Positions 36,509 to 45,117 of a stretch of DNA of 64,000 nt are shown here, piece by piece. The position numbers and the translations under genes were made by a program. The stretch spans positions 1-64,000 of the forward strand of contig NZ_JANUGP010000016.1 in assembly GCF_024753135.1 (NCBI RefSeq), read 5' to 3'. Source of the stretch: Streptomyces pyxinicus (GTDB taxonomy: Bacteria; Actinomycetota; Actinomycetes; Streptomycetales; Streptomycetaceae). Numbering within the stretch: position 1 is the first letter of the stretch; every line of letters begins with the position of its first letter. The notes under the pieces were generated by a model. The model was not told the DNA's origin, did no database searches, and worked only from the letters and a program-made list of their open reading frames with translations.

Positions 36509-37579
36509 TCAAACGGTGAGGGTGGGGTAGTCGGTGTAGCCGCGGTGGTCGCCGCCGTAGAAGGTGGACTGGTCCGGGGTGTTGAACGGACCACCGCCGG
36601 CGAGCCGTCGGGGCAGGTCGGGGTTGGCGAGGAACAGCGCTCCGTAGGCCACCAGGTCCGCGCTGCCGTCCTCGATCAGCTTGAGCGCGTCGGGGCCGGT
36701 GATGTCGGGGTGGGTGAACGGGTTGAGGACGAAGGTGCCGGGCCATGCCTTGCGCAGCCGGGCGGTCAGCTCGGCATCGGGGCCCTCCATCAGGTGGAGA
36801 TAGGCGAGGTCGAGACCGGCGAGCCGGTTCAGCAGCGCCTCGTAGATCTCGCCCGGGTTGTTCTCGGTGATGTCGTTGAAGGGGTTGCCGGGCGAGATCC
36901 GCAGACCGACGCGGCGGCCGCCGATCGCCTCCGTCACGGCTGTGACGACCTCGGCGGCGAACCGGATCCGGCCCTCGACGGAGCCGCCCCAGGCATCGGT
37001 ACGGTGGTTGGTGTTGTCCGCGAGGAACTGATGGAGCAGGTAGCCGTTGGCGCCGTGGATCTCCACGCCGTCGAAACCGGCCTCGACGGCGTTGCGCCCC
37101 GCGGTCGCGAAGTCGGCGATGGTCTGCCGGATCTCCGCCTCGCCGAGTTCCTTCGGCGTGACGAATTCCCGCGGGCCCTGGTGGGTGTACACCCGGCCCT
37201 GGGCGGCGACCGGCGAGGGCCCCACCGGTACCAGGCCCTCGGGCAGCAGGCTGGGGTGACCGATGCGTCCGGTGTGCATGAGCTGGGCGAAGATCACGCC
37301 GCCGGCGCGGTGCACGGCGTCGGTCACCGTCCGCCACGCCCGCACCTGACCGGGCGTGTGCAGGCCGGGGGTGTCGGGGTAGCCCTGGCCGACGGGTGAG
37401 GGCTGGATGCCCTCGGTGACGATCAGCCCGGCTGCGGCCCGCTGCGCGTAATACGTCGCCATCAGCTCGGTCGGCTCCGCGCCGGGGCCGTAGGCGCGGC
37501 TGCGGGTCATCGGCGCCATCACGACGCGGTTCGCGAGGCGCACGCCGCCCAGCTCGATCGGGTCGAAAGCAGTGGTCAT
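36509..37579 (-). CDS. Old yellow enzyme family ene-reductase
   Basis: A 356-residue FMN-dependent (beta/alpha)8 barrel. It opens with LANRVVMAPMTRSRA (FMN-binding loop). It has the substrate-binding His-Asn type motif in EIHGANGYLLHQFL (about 175-188), followed by DAWGGSVEGRIRF, and ends with a late FMN-phosphate loop and YTDYPTL. It reduces electron-poor carbon-carbon double bonds with NADPH. The length fits the OYE class near 360 residues. ATG 37579 has GAGGGA upstream. It is the first gene of a two-gene leftward operon whose promoter region carries a clear inverted repeat. Confidence 0.92.
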   Translation of the reverse strand: MTTAFDPIELGGVRLANRVVMAPMTRSRAYGPGAEPTELMATYYAQRAAAGLIVTEGIQPSPVGQGYPDTPGLHTPGQVRAWRTVTDAVHRAGGVIFAQLMHTGRIGHPSLLPEGLVPVGPSPVAAQGRVYTHQGPREFVTPKELGEAEIRQTIADFATAGRNAVEAGFDGVEIHGANGYLLHQFLADNTNHRTDAWGGSVEGRIRFAAEVVTAVTEAIGGRRVGLRISPGNPFNDITENNPGEIYEALLNRLAGLDLAYLHLMEGPDAELTARLRKAWPGTFVLNPFTHPDITGPDALKLIEDGSADLVAYGALFLANPDLPRRLAGGGPFNTPDQSTFYGGDHRGYTDYPTLTV

Positions 37580-37649
37580 GGGTCGTTCCCTCGGTAGGAG
37601 TCGCGGTCTGCGGCGGGAGGTGTCGAGATGCCGTCCGCCGCCGATTTTC

Positions 37650-37682
37650 CTGTCCGAACAAGTAAAACACTTGTCTGGACAG
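37650..37682. promoter_or_regulatory. Inverted-repeat operator between OYE and MarR genes
   Basis: Two 14-base arms, CTGTCCGAACAAGT (37650-37663) and ACTTGTCTGGACAG (37669-37682), face each other across AAAAC. Twelve of 14 positions pair; only the central two bases of each arm differ. The site lies 71 bases before the OYE start and 151 before the MarR start, in the AT-richer part of the gap, as expected for an operator covering the OYE promoter. The divergent MarR protein is the natural candidate to bind it. Confidence 0.7.
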
Positions 37683-37832
37683 TGAACAACTCCTATTCGG
37701 CTTCGAAAGTCAGGAGCGATGCCGTAGTCACCTCTCTGAACTGCGCATATATTCCAGCGGACGAGCTAAGTGACCCTGGCGATCTCGTGGGAAGGTAGAG
37801 TCACCCTGTTCAAACAGGAGAGTGAGGAAGAG

Positions 37833-38351
37833 ATGGCCGATTCCCCATCTGAAGTCGGGCAGGTCGCCGCCGTGCCGGTCCCCGGCGCCGCCGGCGGTGG
37901 GCCGATCAGTCACGCCATCTTCCGGCTGGCCCGGCTGCACCGCATGTTCGCGGGACAGCTTCTGCGCCGGATCGGTCTGCACCCGGGCCAGGAGCTGGTC
38001 ATGATGCACCTCTGGGAACTCGGCCCCCAGCGTCAGATCGACCTGGTGCGCCTGATGGACTCCGATGCCGCCACCATGACGCGCACCGTCCGACGCCTCG
38101 AACAGGCCGGCTTCGTGCGCCGCCGCCCCTCCCCCACCGACAAGCGTGCCTCGCTCATCGAGCCGACCGCGGCCAGCCACGCCCTGCGCCGGGAGGTCGA
38201 GCGGGTCTGGAGCCGGCTTGAGGACATCTCGACCACGGGCCTCACGGACGACGAGTGCGCCGACGCGCTCGCCACCTTGGAGCGCCTGGAGGAGAACCTC
38301 GTACAAGCCGCAGCCCGGCCCACGGAGCCGGACATCCGGTCACGACACTGA
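37833..38351 (+). CDS. MarR-family transcriptional regulator
   Basis: A 172-residue protein with the MarR fold. A dimerisation helix comes first (HAIFRLARLHRMFAGQLLRR), then helix-turn-helix QIDLVRLMDSDAATMTRTVR (about 70-89), and the wing RRRPSPTDKRASLIEPT (about 97-113) with the signature DKR. A C-terminal helix completes the dimer interface. The ATG at 37833 is chosen because GAGGAAG precedes it; an upstream start 21 codons earlier lacks support. It is divergent from the OYE operon, so it probably represses it until an electrophile or phenolic ligand binds. There is no obvious redox-sensing cysteine, so a small-molecule ligand is more likely than thiol oxidation. Confidence 0.88.
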   Translation: MADSPSEVGQVAAVPVPGAAGGGPISHAIFRLARLHRMFAGQLLRRIGLHPGQELVMMHLWELGPQRQIDLVRLMDSDAATMTRTVRRLEQAGFVRRRPSPTDKRASLIEPTAASHALRREVERVWSRLEDISTTGLTDDECADALATLERLEENLVQAAARPTEPDIRSRH

Positions 38352-38540
38352 CGAAGCTCCGGACGACCTTGACGGGATGCCGACAGCGCTGGCGGGTCGG
38401 TGCCGGGAGGGCCGTCAGAAGGACGCCAAGAACTGGTGCACGGACTGTCGAGTCCCGTGGAACGAGGGTGAGATGGAGGTGTTTCCGCGAAGGTTCGCCG
38501 ACCGGCAGCCCTCGGTCGGCACGTGCAGAAGGTGAAGGCG

Positions 38541-39122
38541 ATGTCCGAGTCCCCCATGGCCGCAACCGATCGTGTCGTCGTGGGAGTGAGCGGTTCGCCG
38601 GGGAGCCTCGCTGCCCTGGGCCGGGCTGCCGACGAGGCCCGGCTGCGCGGTGCGGAGCTGTGGCCGGTGGTCGCGTGGGAGGCGCCGGAGGGGGACCTCG
38701 CCGCCCGCAGGTTCCCGGCCACCAGCGCCCTGCTCCCGGAGTGGGAGCGCCTCGCGCGGGAGCGGCTGGAGGGAGCGCTGCGTGACGTGTTCGGCGACGC
38801 CGGCGCCGGGCTGCCCGGACAAGCGCTCGTCGTCCGGGGTGCCCCCGGACCGGCGCTCGTGCGGATCGCCGGCCGGGGCGGCGACCTCCTCGTCATCGGC
38901 GCCGGCGGGCGGGGCCGGCTGCACCGCGCGCTGTGGCCGTCGGTCAGCCGCTACTGCCTCGCCCGCGCCGCCTGCCCCGTCCTCGCGGTTCCGCCATCCC
39001 CACTGCATGCGGCCCTGACGGCCGTACACCGTCGGAACGTCCTGCGGCTCCGCCTCGACACCCGTGATCTGGAGCGGGAGTTCGAGGCCGTTCCGCCCGA
39101 CGCCGAAGGCCGCCGGGGATAG
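38541..39122 (+). CDS. Universal stress protein (UspA) family protein
   Basis: A 193-residue protein with one Usp domain (about 8-150): VVVGVSGSPGSLAALGRAAD at the start and LLVIGAGGRGRLHRALWPSV near the end. The ATP-binding pattern G-2x-G-9x-G-(S/T) is incomplete because Pro stands where the last Gly is expected, so nucleotide binding may be weakened. A 45-residue tail rich in Arg, Asp and Glu follows. ATG 38541 has AAGG eight bases upstream; a GTG six codons earlier is an alternative. It is not clearly in an operon with the MarR gene, which ends 189 bases before. Confidence 0.78.
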   Translation: MSESPMAATDRVVVGVSGSPGSLAALGRAADEARLRGAELWPVVAWEAPEGDLAARRFPATSALLPEWERLARERLEGALRDVFGDAGAGLPGQALVVRGAPGPALVRIAGRGGDLLVIGAGGRGRLHRALWPSVSRYCLARAACPVLAVPPSPLHAALTAVHRRNVLRLRLDTRDLEREFEAVPPDAEGRRG

Positions 39123-39183
39123 CCGCGGCGGGCTGTCGGGCCGGCCGCGCCCCGGCTGTCGGCCCTGGAGGCGTTCTCGCGGG

Positions 39184-39207
39184 CATCCTCATCCGGACCC
39201 GAGGATG
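39184..39207. terminator. Short hairpin between convergent genes
   Basis: CATCCTC at 39184-39190 pairs with GAGGATG at 39201-39207 around a 10-base loop. It lies between the ends of the UspA-like and VOC genes. It is a modest terminator candidate. Confidence 0.4.
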
Positions 39208-39223
39208 ACCGCAGGGCCAGGAC

Positions 39224-39664
39224 CTAACCGATGCGTTCGGCCAGGGCGACGATGATGCCCGAGGGGCCGCGGAGGTTGCAGAGGCGGTAGATGTCCTCGT
39301 ACTGCGCCACCTCGCCGAGGAGTTCGGCACCATGGCGGCGCAGGCGGGTGATCGTGTCGTCGATGTCGTCGACGGCGAACATGACACGGTGCAGGCCCAG
39401 AGTGTGGGGAGGCGGGTCGAGCGGTCCGGCGGTGACCGCCGCGGGGGTGTGGAACTTCGTCAGCTCCAGCTTGCCGTGGCCGTCCGGGGTGCGCATCATC
39501 GCGATGGCGCTGCGGACCCCGTCGAGACCGAGCATCTGATCCGGGCAGGCTCCCTCGATCTGCGCCTCACCTTCCAGCTCCATGCCCAGCTCGGTGAAGA
39601 AGGCGACGGCGGCCTCCAGGTCGTCGACGACGATGCCTACGTTGTCCAGCCGCTGAACTGTCAC
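39224..39664 (-). CDS. VOC (glyoxalase/bleomycin-resistance) superfamily protein
   Basis: A 146-residue protein made of two beta-alpha-beta-beta-beta units: RLDNVGIVVDDLEAAVAFF in the first and LHRVMFAVDDIDDTITRLRR in the second, ending in LRGPSGIIVALAERIG. It starts at GTG 39664 with AAGGAG six bases upstream; the open frame before that belongs to no protein. The fold uses metal ligands at strand ends, but the full ligand set is not obvious here, so enzyme, resistance and binding roles are all possible. It follows kdpE by 50 bases in the same direction and could be co-transcribed, although nothing links it to potassium uptake. Confidence 0.8.
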   Translation of the reverse strand: MTVQRLDNVGIVVDDLEAAVAFFTELGMELEGEAQIEGACPDQMLGLDGVRSAIAMMRTPDGHGKLELTKFHTPAAVTAGPLDPPPHTLGLHRVMFAVDDIDDTITRLRRHGAELLGEVAQYEDIYRLCNLRGPSGIIVALAERIG

Positions 39665-39714
39665 GGGGTGCTCCTTCTTCGTCGCGCAGTCCGTACTGGC
39701 ATCTGGTACCCATG

Positions 39715-40398
39715 TCATCCCTCGTAGCGATAGCCCATGCCGGGCTCGGTGACCAGATAGCGGGGGTGCGAGGGGTCGGTTTCGAGTTTGCGGCGGAGTT
39801 GGGCCATGTAGACCCGCAGGTAGTTGGTCTTGTTGCTCTGCGTGACTCCCCACACCTCCTGGAGCAGTTGCCGCTGGGTGATCAGCCGGCCGGGGTTGGT
39901 CACCAGGATCTCCAGCAGCTGCCACTCGGTGGGTGTCAGCCGGACGTCCCTGCCGTCGCGGGCGACCTTCTTGGCGAGCAGGTCGATGGTGAAGTCCTCG
40001 GTCCTGACCAGGGCCGGTTCCCGGACGAGCGGGGTGTCCTCGGTGCGGCGGACGGCGGCCCGCAGCCGGGCCAGCAGTTCGTCCATGCTGAACGGCTTGG
40101 TCACGTAGTCGTCGGCGCCCGCGTCGAGGGCCGCGACCTTCTCGTCGGAGGACCGGCGGGCGGACAGGACCAGGATCGGGACGCGGCTCCAGCCGCGCAG
40201 GGCCTTGATGACGTCGGTGCCGTCCATGTCGGGCAGGCCGAGGTCGAGCAGGACCACGTCGGGCCGGCGGGCGGCGGCGAGCCGAAGCGCGGTGGCCCCG
40301 TCGGGGGCGGCGTCCGCGCCGTAGTGCCGTGCCCGCAGGTTGATGACGAGGGCCCGTACCAGCTGCGGGTCGTCCTCCACCACGAGCACCCGGGTCAT
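39715..40398 (-). CDS. kdpE: Response regulator KdpE
   Basis: A 227-residue OmpR/PhoB-class regulator. The receiver domain (1-115) has the acidic pair in VVEDDPQLV, phospho-acceptor Asp in VVLLDLGLPDMDG (near residue 52), and Lys in DDYVTKPFS (near 102). The winged-helix domain follows (about 130-225, with LTPTEWQLLEILVTNPGRLI and the wing KTNYLRVYMAQLRRKLE). Phosphorylated by KdpD, it activates kdpFABC at low potassium or high salt. It lies downstream of kdpC, 111 bases away and behind a hairpin, while its kinase gene sits about 7 kb upstream of it in the same direction. Confidence 0.92.
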   Translation of the reverse strand: MTRVLVVEDDPQLVRALVINLRARHYGADAAPDGATALRLAAARRPDVVLLDLGLPDMDGTDVIKALRGWSRVPILVLSARRSSDEKVAALDAGADDYVTKPFSMDELLARLRAAVRRTEDTPLVREPALVRTEDFTIDLLAKKVARDGRDVRLTPTEWQLLEILVTNPGRLITQRQLLQEVWGVTQSNKTNYLRVYMAQLRRKLETDPSHPRYLVTEPGMGYRYEG

Positions 40399-40446
40399 GG
40401 GAGTGTGCCTCTCCTGTCGTACGTCGGGCCGCCGACCGCACGGCGG

Positions 40447-40490
40447 CGGGAGCCGGCGGTCCGGGATGTCTCCCGGGCCGTCGGCTCCCG
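40447..40490 (-). terminator. Long hairpin between kdpC and kdpE
   Basis: A 20-bp stem with a TGTC loop at 40467-40470. The outer arm CGGGAGCCGGCGG (40447-40459) faces CCGTCGGCTCCCG (40478-40490), and the inner arm CCGGGA faces TCCCGG. Two positions do not pair in the leftward transcript. It should stop or slow most transcripts leaving kdpC, or protect the kdpFABC message, which would set kdpE expression lower than the transporter. Confidence 0.65.
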
Positions 40491-40509
40491 TGTGGGTCGC
40501 ACAGGGCCG

Positions 40510-41217
40510 TCACCGCTTCGCCGCGAGGTCCTTGAGCGCGATGTTGAGTTCCAGGACGTTCACCCGGGGCTCGCCGAGGAAGCCCAGGGTGCGGCTCCGG
40601 GTGTGGTCCTTGACCAGTGCCTCCACCGCGGCGACGGACAGGCCGTTCCTCGCGGCCACCCGGTGGACCTGGAGTCCGGCGTAGGCCGGGGAGATCGCCG
40701 GGTCCAGGCCGGAGCCGGAGGAGGTGACGGCGTCGGCGGGGACCTCCGCGGGCTTGACCGGGTGGCCGGGCACCGAGTTGTCCTTGACGACGGCGGCCTT
40801 GGCGGCGCGCACCTGGGCGCAGAGCGTGCCGTCCTCGGGCTCGGCCGGGCAGGTGCCGTGCACGGCGCCGCTGTCGGCGGAGAGGTTCGTCGCCCCGGAG
40901 AGGATCAGCTGGTACCGGGTGTTGAGGCTGTTGCTGCCGAGCCCGTTGGCCGGCCGGCCCTGGAACCACCTGAGGTCGGGGTCGGGGGTCTCCTGGCCCT
41001 TCTTCAGCGGCAGGTTGTACTGCTGCCCGATCAGGGAGGAGCCGACGACCTTGCCGTCCGCCGTGATCTCGGAGCCGTTCGCCTTGTCGTGGAACAGAGC
41101 CTGGGCGACGCCGGTGACGGCCAGCGGGTAGATGACGCCCGTCACCAGGGTCAGGACGAGGAGGGCCCGCAGGGCCGCGCCGAGCAACCGGGCGGTGTTC
41201 GTTACGGAGTTGTTCAT
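40510..41217 (-). CDS. kdpC: Potassium-transporting ATPase subunit C
   Basis: A 235-residue subunit with one N-terminal membrane helix (about 12-38, LLGAALRALLVLTLVTGVIY). Family motifs are FQGRPANGLGSNSLN and SGSGLDPAISPAYAGLQVHRVA. KdpC stabilises the KdpA-KdpB complex and is needed for high-affinity K+ uptake. It is longer than the E. coli subunit (about 190) because of an insertion around residues 85-150. It begins five bases after kdpB ends. Confidence 0.92.
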   Translation of the reverse strand: MNNSVTNTARLLGAALRALLVLTLVTGVIYPLAVTGVAQALFHDKANGSEITADGKVVGSSLIGQQYNLPLKKGQETPDPDLRWFQGRPANGLGSNSLNTRYQLILSGATNLSADSGAVHGTCPAEPEDGTLCAQVRAAKAAVVKDNSVPGHPVKPAEVPADAVTSSGSGLDPAISPAYAGLQVHRVAARNGLSVAAVEALVKDHTRSRTLGFLGEPRVNVLELNIALKDLAAKR

Positions 41218-41222
41218 GGCGA

Positions 41223-43358
41223 TCAGCCGATTCCGGGGATGAGGGAGAGGAGCAGGTCGATGATCTTGATGCCGATGAAGGGGGCGATCAGACCGCCGAT
41301 GCCGTAGATCCCGAGGTTGCGGCGGAGCATCCGGTCGGCGCTCATCGGCCGGTACCGCACGCCCTTCAGCGACAGCGGCACCAGCGCGATGATGATCAGC
41401 GCGTTGAAGACGACCGCGGAGAGGATCGCGGAGTCGGGTGAGGACAGCTGCATGATGTTCAGCTTGTCCAGGCCCGGGTAGACCGCCGCGAACAGCGCCG
41501 GGATGATCGCGAAGTACTTCGCGACGTCGTTGGCGATGGAGAACGTCGTCAACGCGCCACGTGTGATGAGGAGTTGCTTGCCGATCTCCACGATCTCGAT
41601 CAGCTTGGTCGGGTTGGAGTCGAGGTCGACCATGTTGCCGGCCTCCTTGGCAGCCGACGTACCGGTGTTCATGGCCACGCCGACGTCCGCCTGGGCCAGC
41701 GCCGGGGCGTCGTTGGTGCCGTCGCCGGTCATCGCGACGAGCTTGCCGCCGGCCTGTTCGCGTTTGATGAGGGCCATCTTGTCCTCGGGGGTGGCCTCGG
41801 CGAGGAAGTCGTCGACGCCCGCCTCCTCCGCGATCGCCTTCGCGGTCAGCGGGTTGTCACCCGTGATCATGACCGTCTTGATGCCCATGCGGCGCAGTTC
41901 CTCGAACCGCTCCCGCATCCCGTCCTTGACGACGTCCTTCAGGTGGATGACACCCAGCACGCGGGCGCCCCGGGAGTCGCGGACGGCGACGAGGAGCGGG
42001 GTGCCGCCTGCCTCGGAGATACGGTTCGCGGCGGTGTCCGCGTCCGCGGCGACCGTACCGCCCTGTTCCCCGACCCAGGCGATCACCGAGGCCGTGGCGC
42101 CCTTGCGGATGCCGCGGCCGTCGACGTCGACGCCGGACATGCGGGTCTGGGCGGTGAACTCGATCCACTCGGCGCCGGCCAGCTCGCCCTGGTGGCGCTC
42201 GCGCAGCCCGTACCGCTCCTTCGCCAGGACGACGATCGACCTGCCCTCGGGCGTCTCGTCCGCGAGGGAGGAGAGCTGGGCGGCGTCGGCGACCTCCGCC
42301 TCGGTCGTGCCGCTGACCGGGACGAACTCCGCCGCCTGCCGGTTGCCGAGCGTGATGGTGCCGGTCTTGTCCAGCAGCAGGGTGGAGACGTCACCGGCGG
42401 CCTCGACCGCCCGGCCGGACATGGCCAGCACGTTGCGCTGGACGAGGCGGTCCATGCCGGCGATGCCGATCGCGGAGAGCAGGGCGCCGATCGTGGTCGG
42501 GATCAGGCAGACCAGCAGCGCCACCAGCACGACCATCGTCAGATGCGTGCCCGCGTGGTCGGCGAACGGCGGCAGCGTGGCACAGGCCAGCAGGAACACG
42601 ATGGTCAGCGAGGCGAGCAGGATGTTCAGCGCGATCTCGTTGGGCGTCTTCTGCCGGGCCGCGCCCTCGACCAGGCTGATCATCCGGTCGATGAAGGTCT
42701 CACCGGGCTTCGTCGTGATCTTGATGACGATGCGGTCGGAGAGGACCTTGGTGCCGCCGGTCACCGCGGAGCGGTCGCCGCCGGACTCGCGGATGACCGG
42801 GGCGGACTCGCCGGTGATGGCCGACTCGTCCACCGACGCCACGCCCTCGACGACGTCGCCGTCACCCGGGATGACGTCGCCGGCCTCGCAGACGACGAGG
42901 TCGCCGATGGTCAGCGCGGTGCCGGGGACCTGCTCCTCGGAGCCGTCCGTCAGCAGCCGGCGGGCGACGGTGTCGGTCTTGGCCTTGCGCAGCGTGTCGG
43001 CCTGCGCCTTGCCGCGGCCTTCGGCGACCGCCTCCGCCAGGTTGGCGAAGACCACGGTCAGCCACAGCCAGGCGCTGATCGTCCAGCCGAACCAGTCGGT
43101 GGGGTCCTTGAGGGAGAAGACGGTGGTCAGCACCGAGCCGATCCACACCACGAACATCACGGGCGATTTCACCATCACCCGCGGATCGAGCTTGCGGAAG
43201 GCGTCCGGCAGCGACCTGACCAGCGCCCTGGGTTCGAAGAGGCCCGCGCCTACACGGCCCTCGGCGGACTTGTGCCCGCTGGGGACGTCGCTGTGCGGCG
43301 CCCGGGTGGGAGTGGCTGTGGACATGGAGTCCTCTGACTTCTCTGTACGGGTGGTCAT
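41223..43358 (-). CDS. kdpB: Potassium-transporting P-type ATPase subunit B
   Basis: A 711-residue P-type ATPase that hydrolyses ATP to drive K+ uptake by KdpA. Motifs in order: TGES in ESAITGESAPV, the phosphorylated Asp in LLLDKTGTITLG, the nucleotide domain, and GDGTNDAPALAQADVG. About seven membrane helices are visible. The ATG at 43358 overlaps the kdpA stop as ATGA and gives an N-terminus beginning MTTRTEKSEDSM. An internal ATG at 43325, preceded by AGAGGA, would give a 700-residue form. The long open frame upstream of 43358 is only the shadow of kdpA. Confidence 0.95.
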   Translation of the reverse strand: MTTRTEKSEDSMSTATPTRAPHSDVPSGHKSAEGRVGAGLFEPRALVRSLPDAFRKLDPRVMVKSPVMFVVWIGSVLTTVFSLKDPTDWFGWTISAWLWLTVVFANLAEAVAEGRGKAQADTLRKAKTDTVARRLLTDGSEEQVPGTALTIGDLVVCEAGDVIPGDGDVVEGVASVDESAITGESAPVIRESGGDRSAVTGGTKVLSDRIVIKITTKPGETFIDRMISLVEGAARQKTPNEIALNILLASLTIVFLLACATLPPFADHAGTHLTMVVLVALLVCLIPTTIGALLSAIGIAGMDRLVQRNVLAMSGRAVEAAGDVSTLLLDKTGTITLGNRQAAEFVPVSGTTEAEVADAAQLSSLADETPEGRSIVVLAKERYGLRERHQGELAGAEWIEFTAQTRMSGVDVDGRGIRKGATASVIAWVGEQGGTVAADADTAANRISEAGGTPLLVAVRDSRGARVLGVIHLKDVVKDGMRERFEELRRMGIKTVMITGDNPLTAKAIAEEAGVDDFLAEATPEDKMALIKREQAGGKLVAMTGDGTNDAPALAQADVGVAMNTGTSAAKEAGNMVDLDSNPTKLIEIVEIGKQLLITRGALTTFSIANDVAKYFAIIPALFAAVYPGLDKLNIMQLSSPDSAILSAVVFNALIIIALVPLSLKGVRYRPMSADRMLRRNLGIYGIGGLIAPFIGIKIIDLLLSLIPGIG

Positions 43359-45019
43359 CACGCCAGCCCTTCGGCCAGCGGGCCCAGGGCGAGGGCCGGG
43401 AAGTAGGTCAGACCGGTGATGATCAGGATCGCGCCCACCAGCAGGCCGGTGAACAGCGGCTTCTCGGTGCGCAGGGTGCCCGCCGTGACCGGCACCGGCT
43501 GCTGCTCGGCGAGCGAGCCGGCCAGCGCCAGCACGAACACCATCGGCAGGAAGCGGCCCAGCAGCATCGCGAGGCCCGTCATGGTGTTGAACCAGTCGGT
43601 GTTCGCGTTCAGGCCGGCGAAGGCCGAGCCGTTGTTGTTGGCGGCCGAGGTGAAGGCGTACAGCACCTCGGAGAAGCCGTGCGCGCCGGAGTTGAGCATC
43701 GAGTGCGGCGGGGTCGGCAGCGCCATCGAGGCCGCGGTGAAGACGAGGACCAGCGCCGGGGTGATCAGGATGTAGCAGGCGGCGAGTTTCATCTCGCGGC
43801 CGCCGATCTTCTTGCCCAGGTACTCGGGGGTACGGCCGACCATCAGTCCGGCGATGAACACCGCGATGACCGCCATGATCAGGATGCCGTAGAGACCGGA
43901 GCCGGTGCCGCCGGGCGCGATCTCGCCCAGCATCATGCTCAGCATCGTGAGGCCGCCGCCGAGCCCGGTGTAGGAGGAGTGGAAGGAGTCCACCGCGCCG
44001 GTCGAGGTCAGCGTGGTCGCCACCGCGAAGACCGAGGAGCCGCCTACGCCGAAGCGGACCTCCTTGCCTTCCATCGCCCCGCCCGCCGCCTGGAGCGCCG
44101 GGCCGTGGTGGGCGAACTCGGTCCACATCATCAGTGCGGTGAACCCGAGCCAGATGGCGCCCATGGTGGCGAGGATCGCGTACCCCTGCCGCACGTTCCC
44201 GACCAGCACGCCGAAGGTGCGGGTCAGCGAGAACGGAATGACGAGGATCAGGAAGACCTCGAACAGGTTGGTGAAGGCGGTGGGGTTCTCGAAGGGATGG
44301 GCGGAGTTGGCGTTGAAGTAGCCGCCGCCGTTGGTGCCCACCTCCTTGATGGCCTCCTGGGAGGCGACCGCGCCGCCGTTCCACTGCTGCGTGCCGCCCA
44401 TGAACTGACCGACCTCGTGGATGCCGGAGAAGTTCTGGAGCGCGCCGCAGGCGACGAGGATCACCGCGGCGATCGCGGCGACCGGCACCAGGATCCGCAG
44501 CGTGCCGCGCACCAGGTCGGACCAGAAGTTGCCCAGCTCACCGGTGCGCGAGCGGGCGAAGCCGCGTACCAGGGCCACGGCGACGGCCATGCCCACGGCG
44601 GCCGACACGAAGTTCTGCACCGCGAGACCGGCCGTCTGCACGACGTGCCCCATGGTCTGCTCGCCGTAGTACGACTGCCAGTTGGTGTTCGTCACGAACG
44701 AGACGGCCGTGTTGAACGACTGCGCCGGGTTCACCGAGGAGAAGCCCAGCGAGCCGGGCAGCACACCCTGGAGGCGCTGCAGCAGGTAGAGGAAGAGGAC
44801 GCCGACCGCCGAGAAGGCGAGGACCGCGCGCAGATACGCCGGCCAGGTCATCTCGGTGTCGGGGTGGGCACCGATGCCCTTATAGATCCACTTCTCCACC
44901 CGCAGGTGCTTCTGGGAGGAGTAGACCCGGGCCATGTAGGTGCCGAAGGGGATGTAGACGAGCGCCAGCACGCCTATCAGTGCGAGGAGCTGGAGCACGC
45001 CTGCCAGTACGGGACCCAT
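43358..45019 (-). CDS. kdpA: Potassium-transporting ATPase subunit A (channel subunit)
   Basis: A 553-residue membrane protein of the K+-channel-like superfamily with about ten transmembrane helices. Selectivity-filter regions are visible, for example EVGTNGGGYFNANSAHPFEN near residue 232, NTAVSFVTNTNWQSYYGEQT near 104, and TSAANNNGSAFAG near 440. KdpA takes up K+ at micromolar levels and passes it to the path powered by KdpB. The length matches the family (about 557). ATG 45019 lies eight bases after the kdpF stop. Confidence 0.95.
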   Translation of the reverse strand: MGPVLAGVLQLLALIGVLALVYIPFGTYMARVYSSQKHLRVEKWIYKGIGAHPDTEMTWPAYLRAVLAFSAVGVLFLYLLQRLQGVLPGSLGFSSVNPAQSFNTAVSFVTNTNWQSYYGEQTMGHVVQTAGLAVQNFVSAAVGMAVAVALVRGFARSRTGELGNFWSDLVRGTLRILVPVAAIAAVILVACGALQNFSGIHEVGQFMGGTQQWNGGAVASQEAIKEVGTNGGGYFNANSAHPFENPTAFTNLFEVFLILVIPFSLTRTFGVLVGNVRQGYAILATMGAIWLGFTALMMWTEFAHHGPALQAAGGAMEGKEVRFGVGGSSVFAVATTLTSTGAVDSFHSSYTGLGGGLTMLSMMLGEIAPGGTGSGLYGILIMAVIAVFIAGLMVGRTPEYLGKKIGGREMKLAACYILITPALVLVFTAASMALPTPPHSMLNSGAHGFSEVLYAFTSAANNNGSAFAGLNANTDWFNTMTGLAMLLGRFLPMVFVLALAGSLAEQQPVPVTAGTLRTEKPLFTGLLVGAILIITGLTYFPALALGPLAEGLA

Positions 45020-45027
45020 GTCTGTTC

Positions 45028-45117
45028 TCAGAACCTCTCCGGGAAGATCAGGGCGAGGACGAGATAGCCCAGCAGGGCGACGGCCACGACCAGGCCGACG
45101 ATGTTCTCGGCGGTCAC
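45028..45117 (-). CDS. kdpF: KdpF small membrane subunit
   Basis: A 29-residue peptide that begins at GTG 45117 with TAENIVGL, has one hydrophobic helix (VVAVALLGYLVLALIF) and ends PERF. The pattern and the place directly before kdpA are those of KdpF, a lipid-like stabiliser of the Kdp complex. Its GTG overlaps the stop of the microprotein gene upstream (GTGA), so the two are translationally coupled. Confidence 0.85.
   Translation of the reverse strand: MTAENIVGLVVAVALLGYLVLALIFPERF

Noticed and set aside
39665..40969. Fusion of the VOC protein with a long Arg/Gly-rich N-terminal part
   Set aside because: The extra part is the shadow of kdpE and kdpC; GTG 39664 has a good ribosome site and starts a normal VOC domain.
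43359..44384. N-terminal extension of kdpB
   Set aside because: It lies in a shadow frame of kdpA; kdpB of normal length starts at 43358 or 43325.
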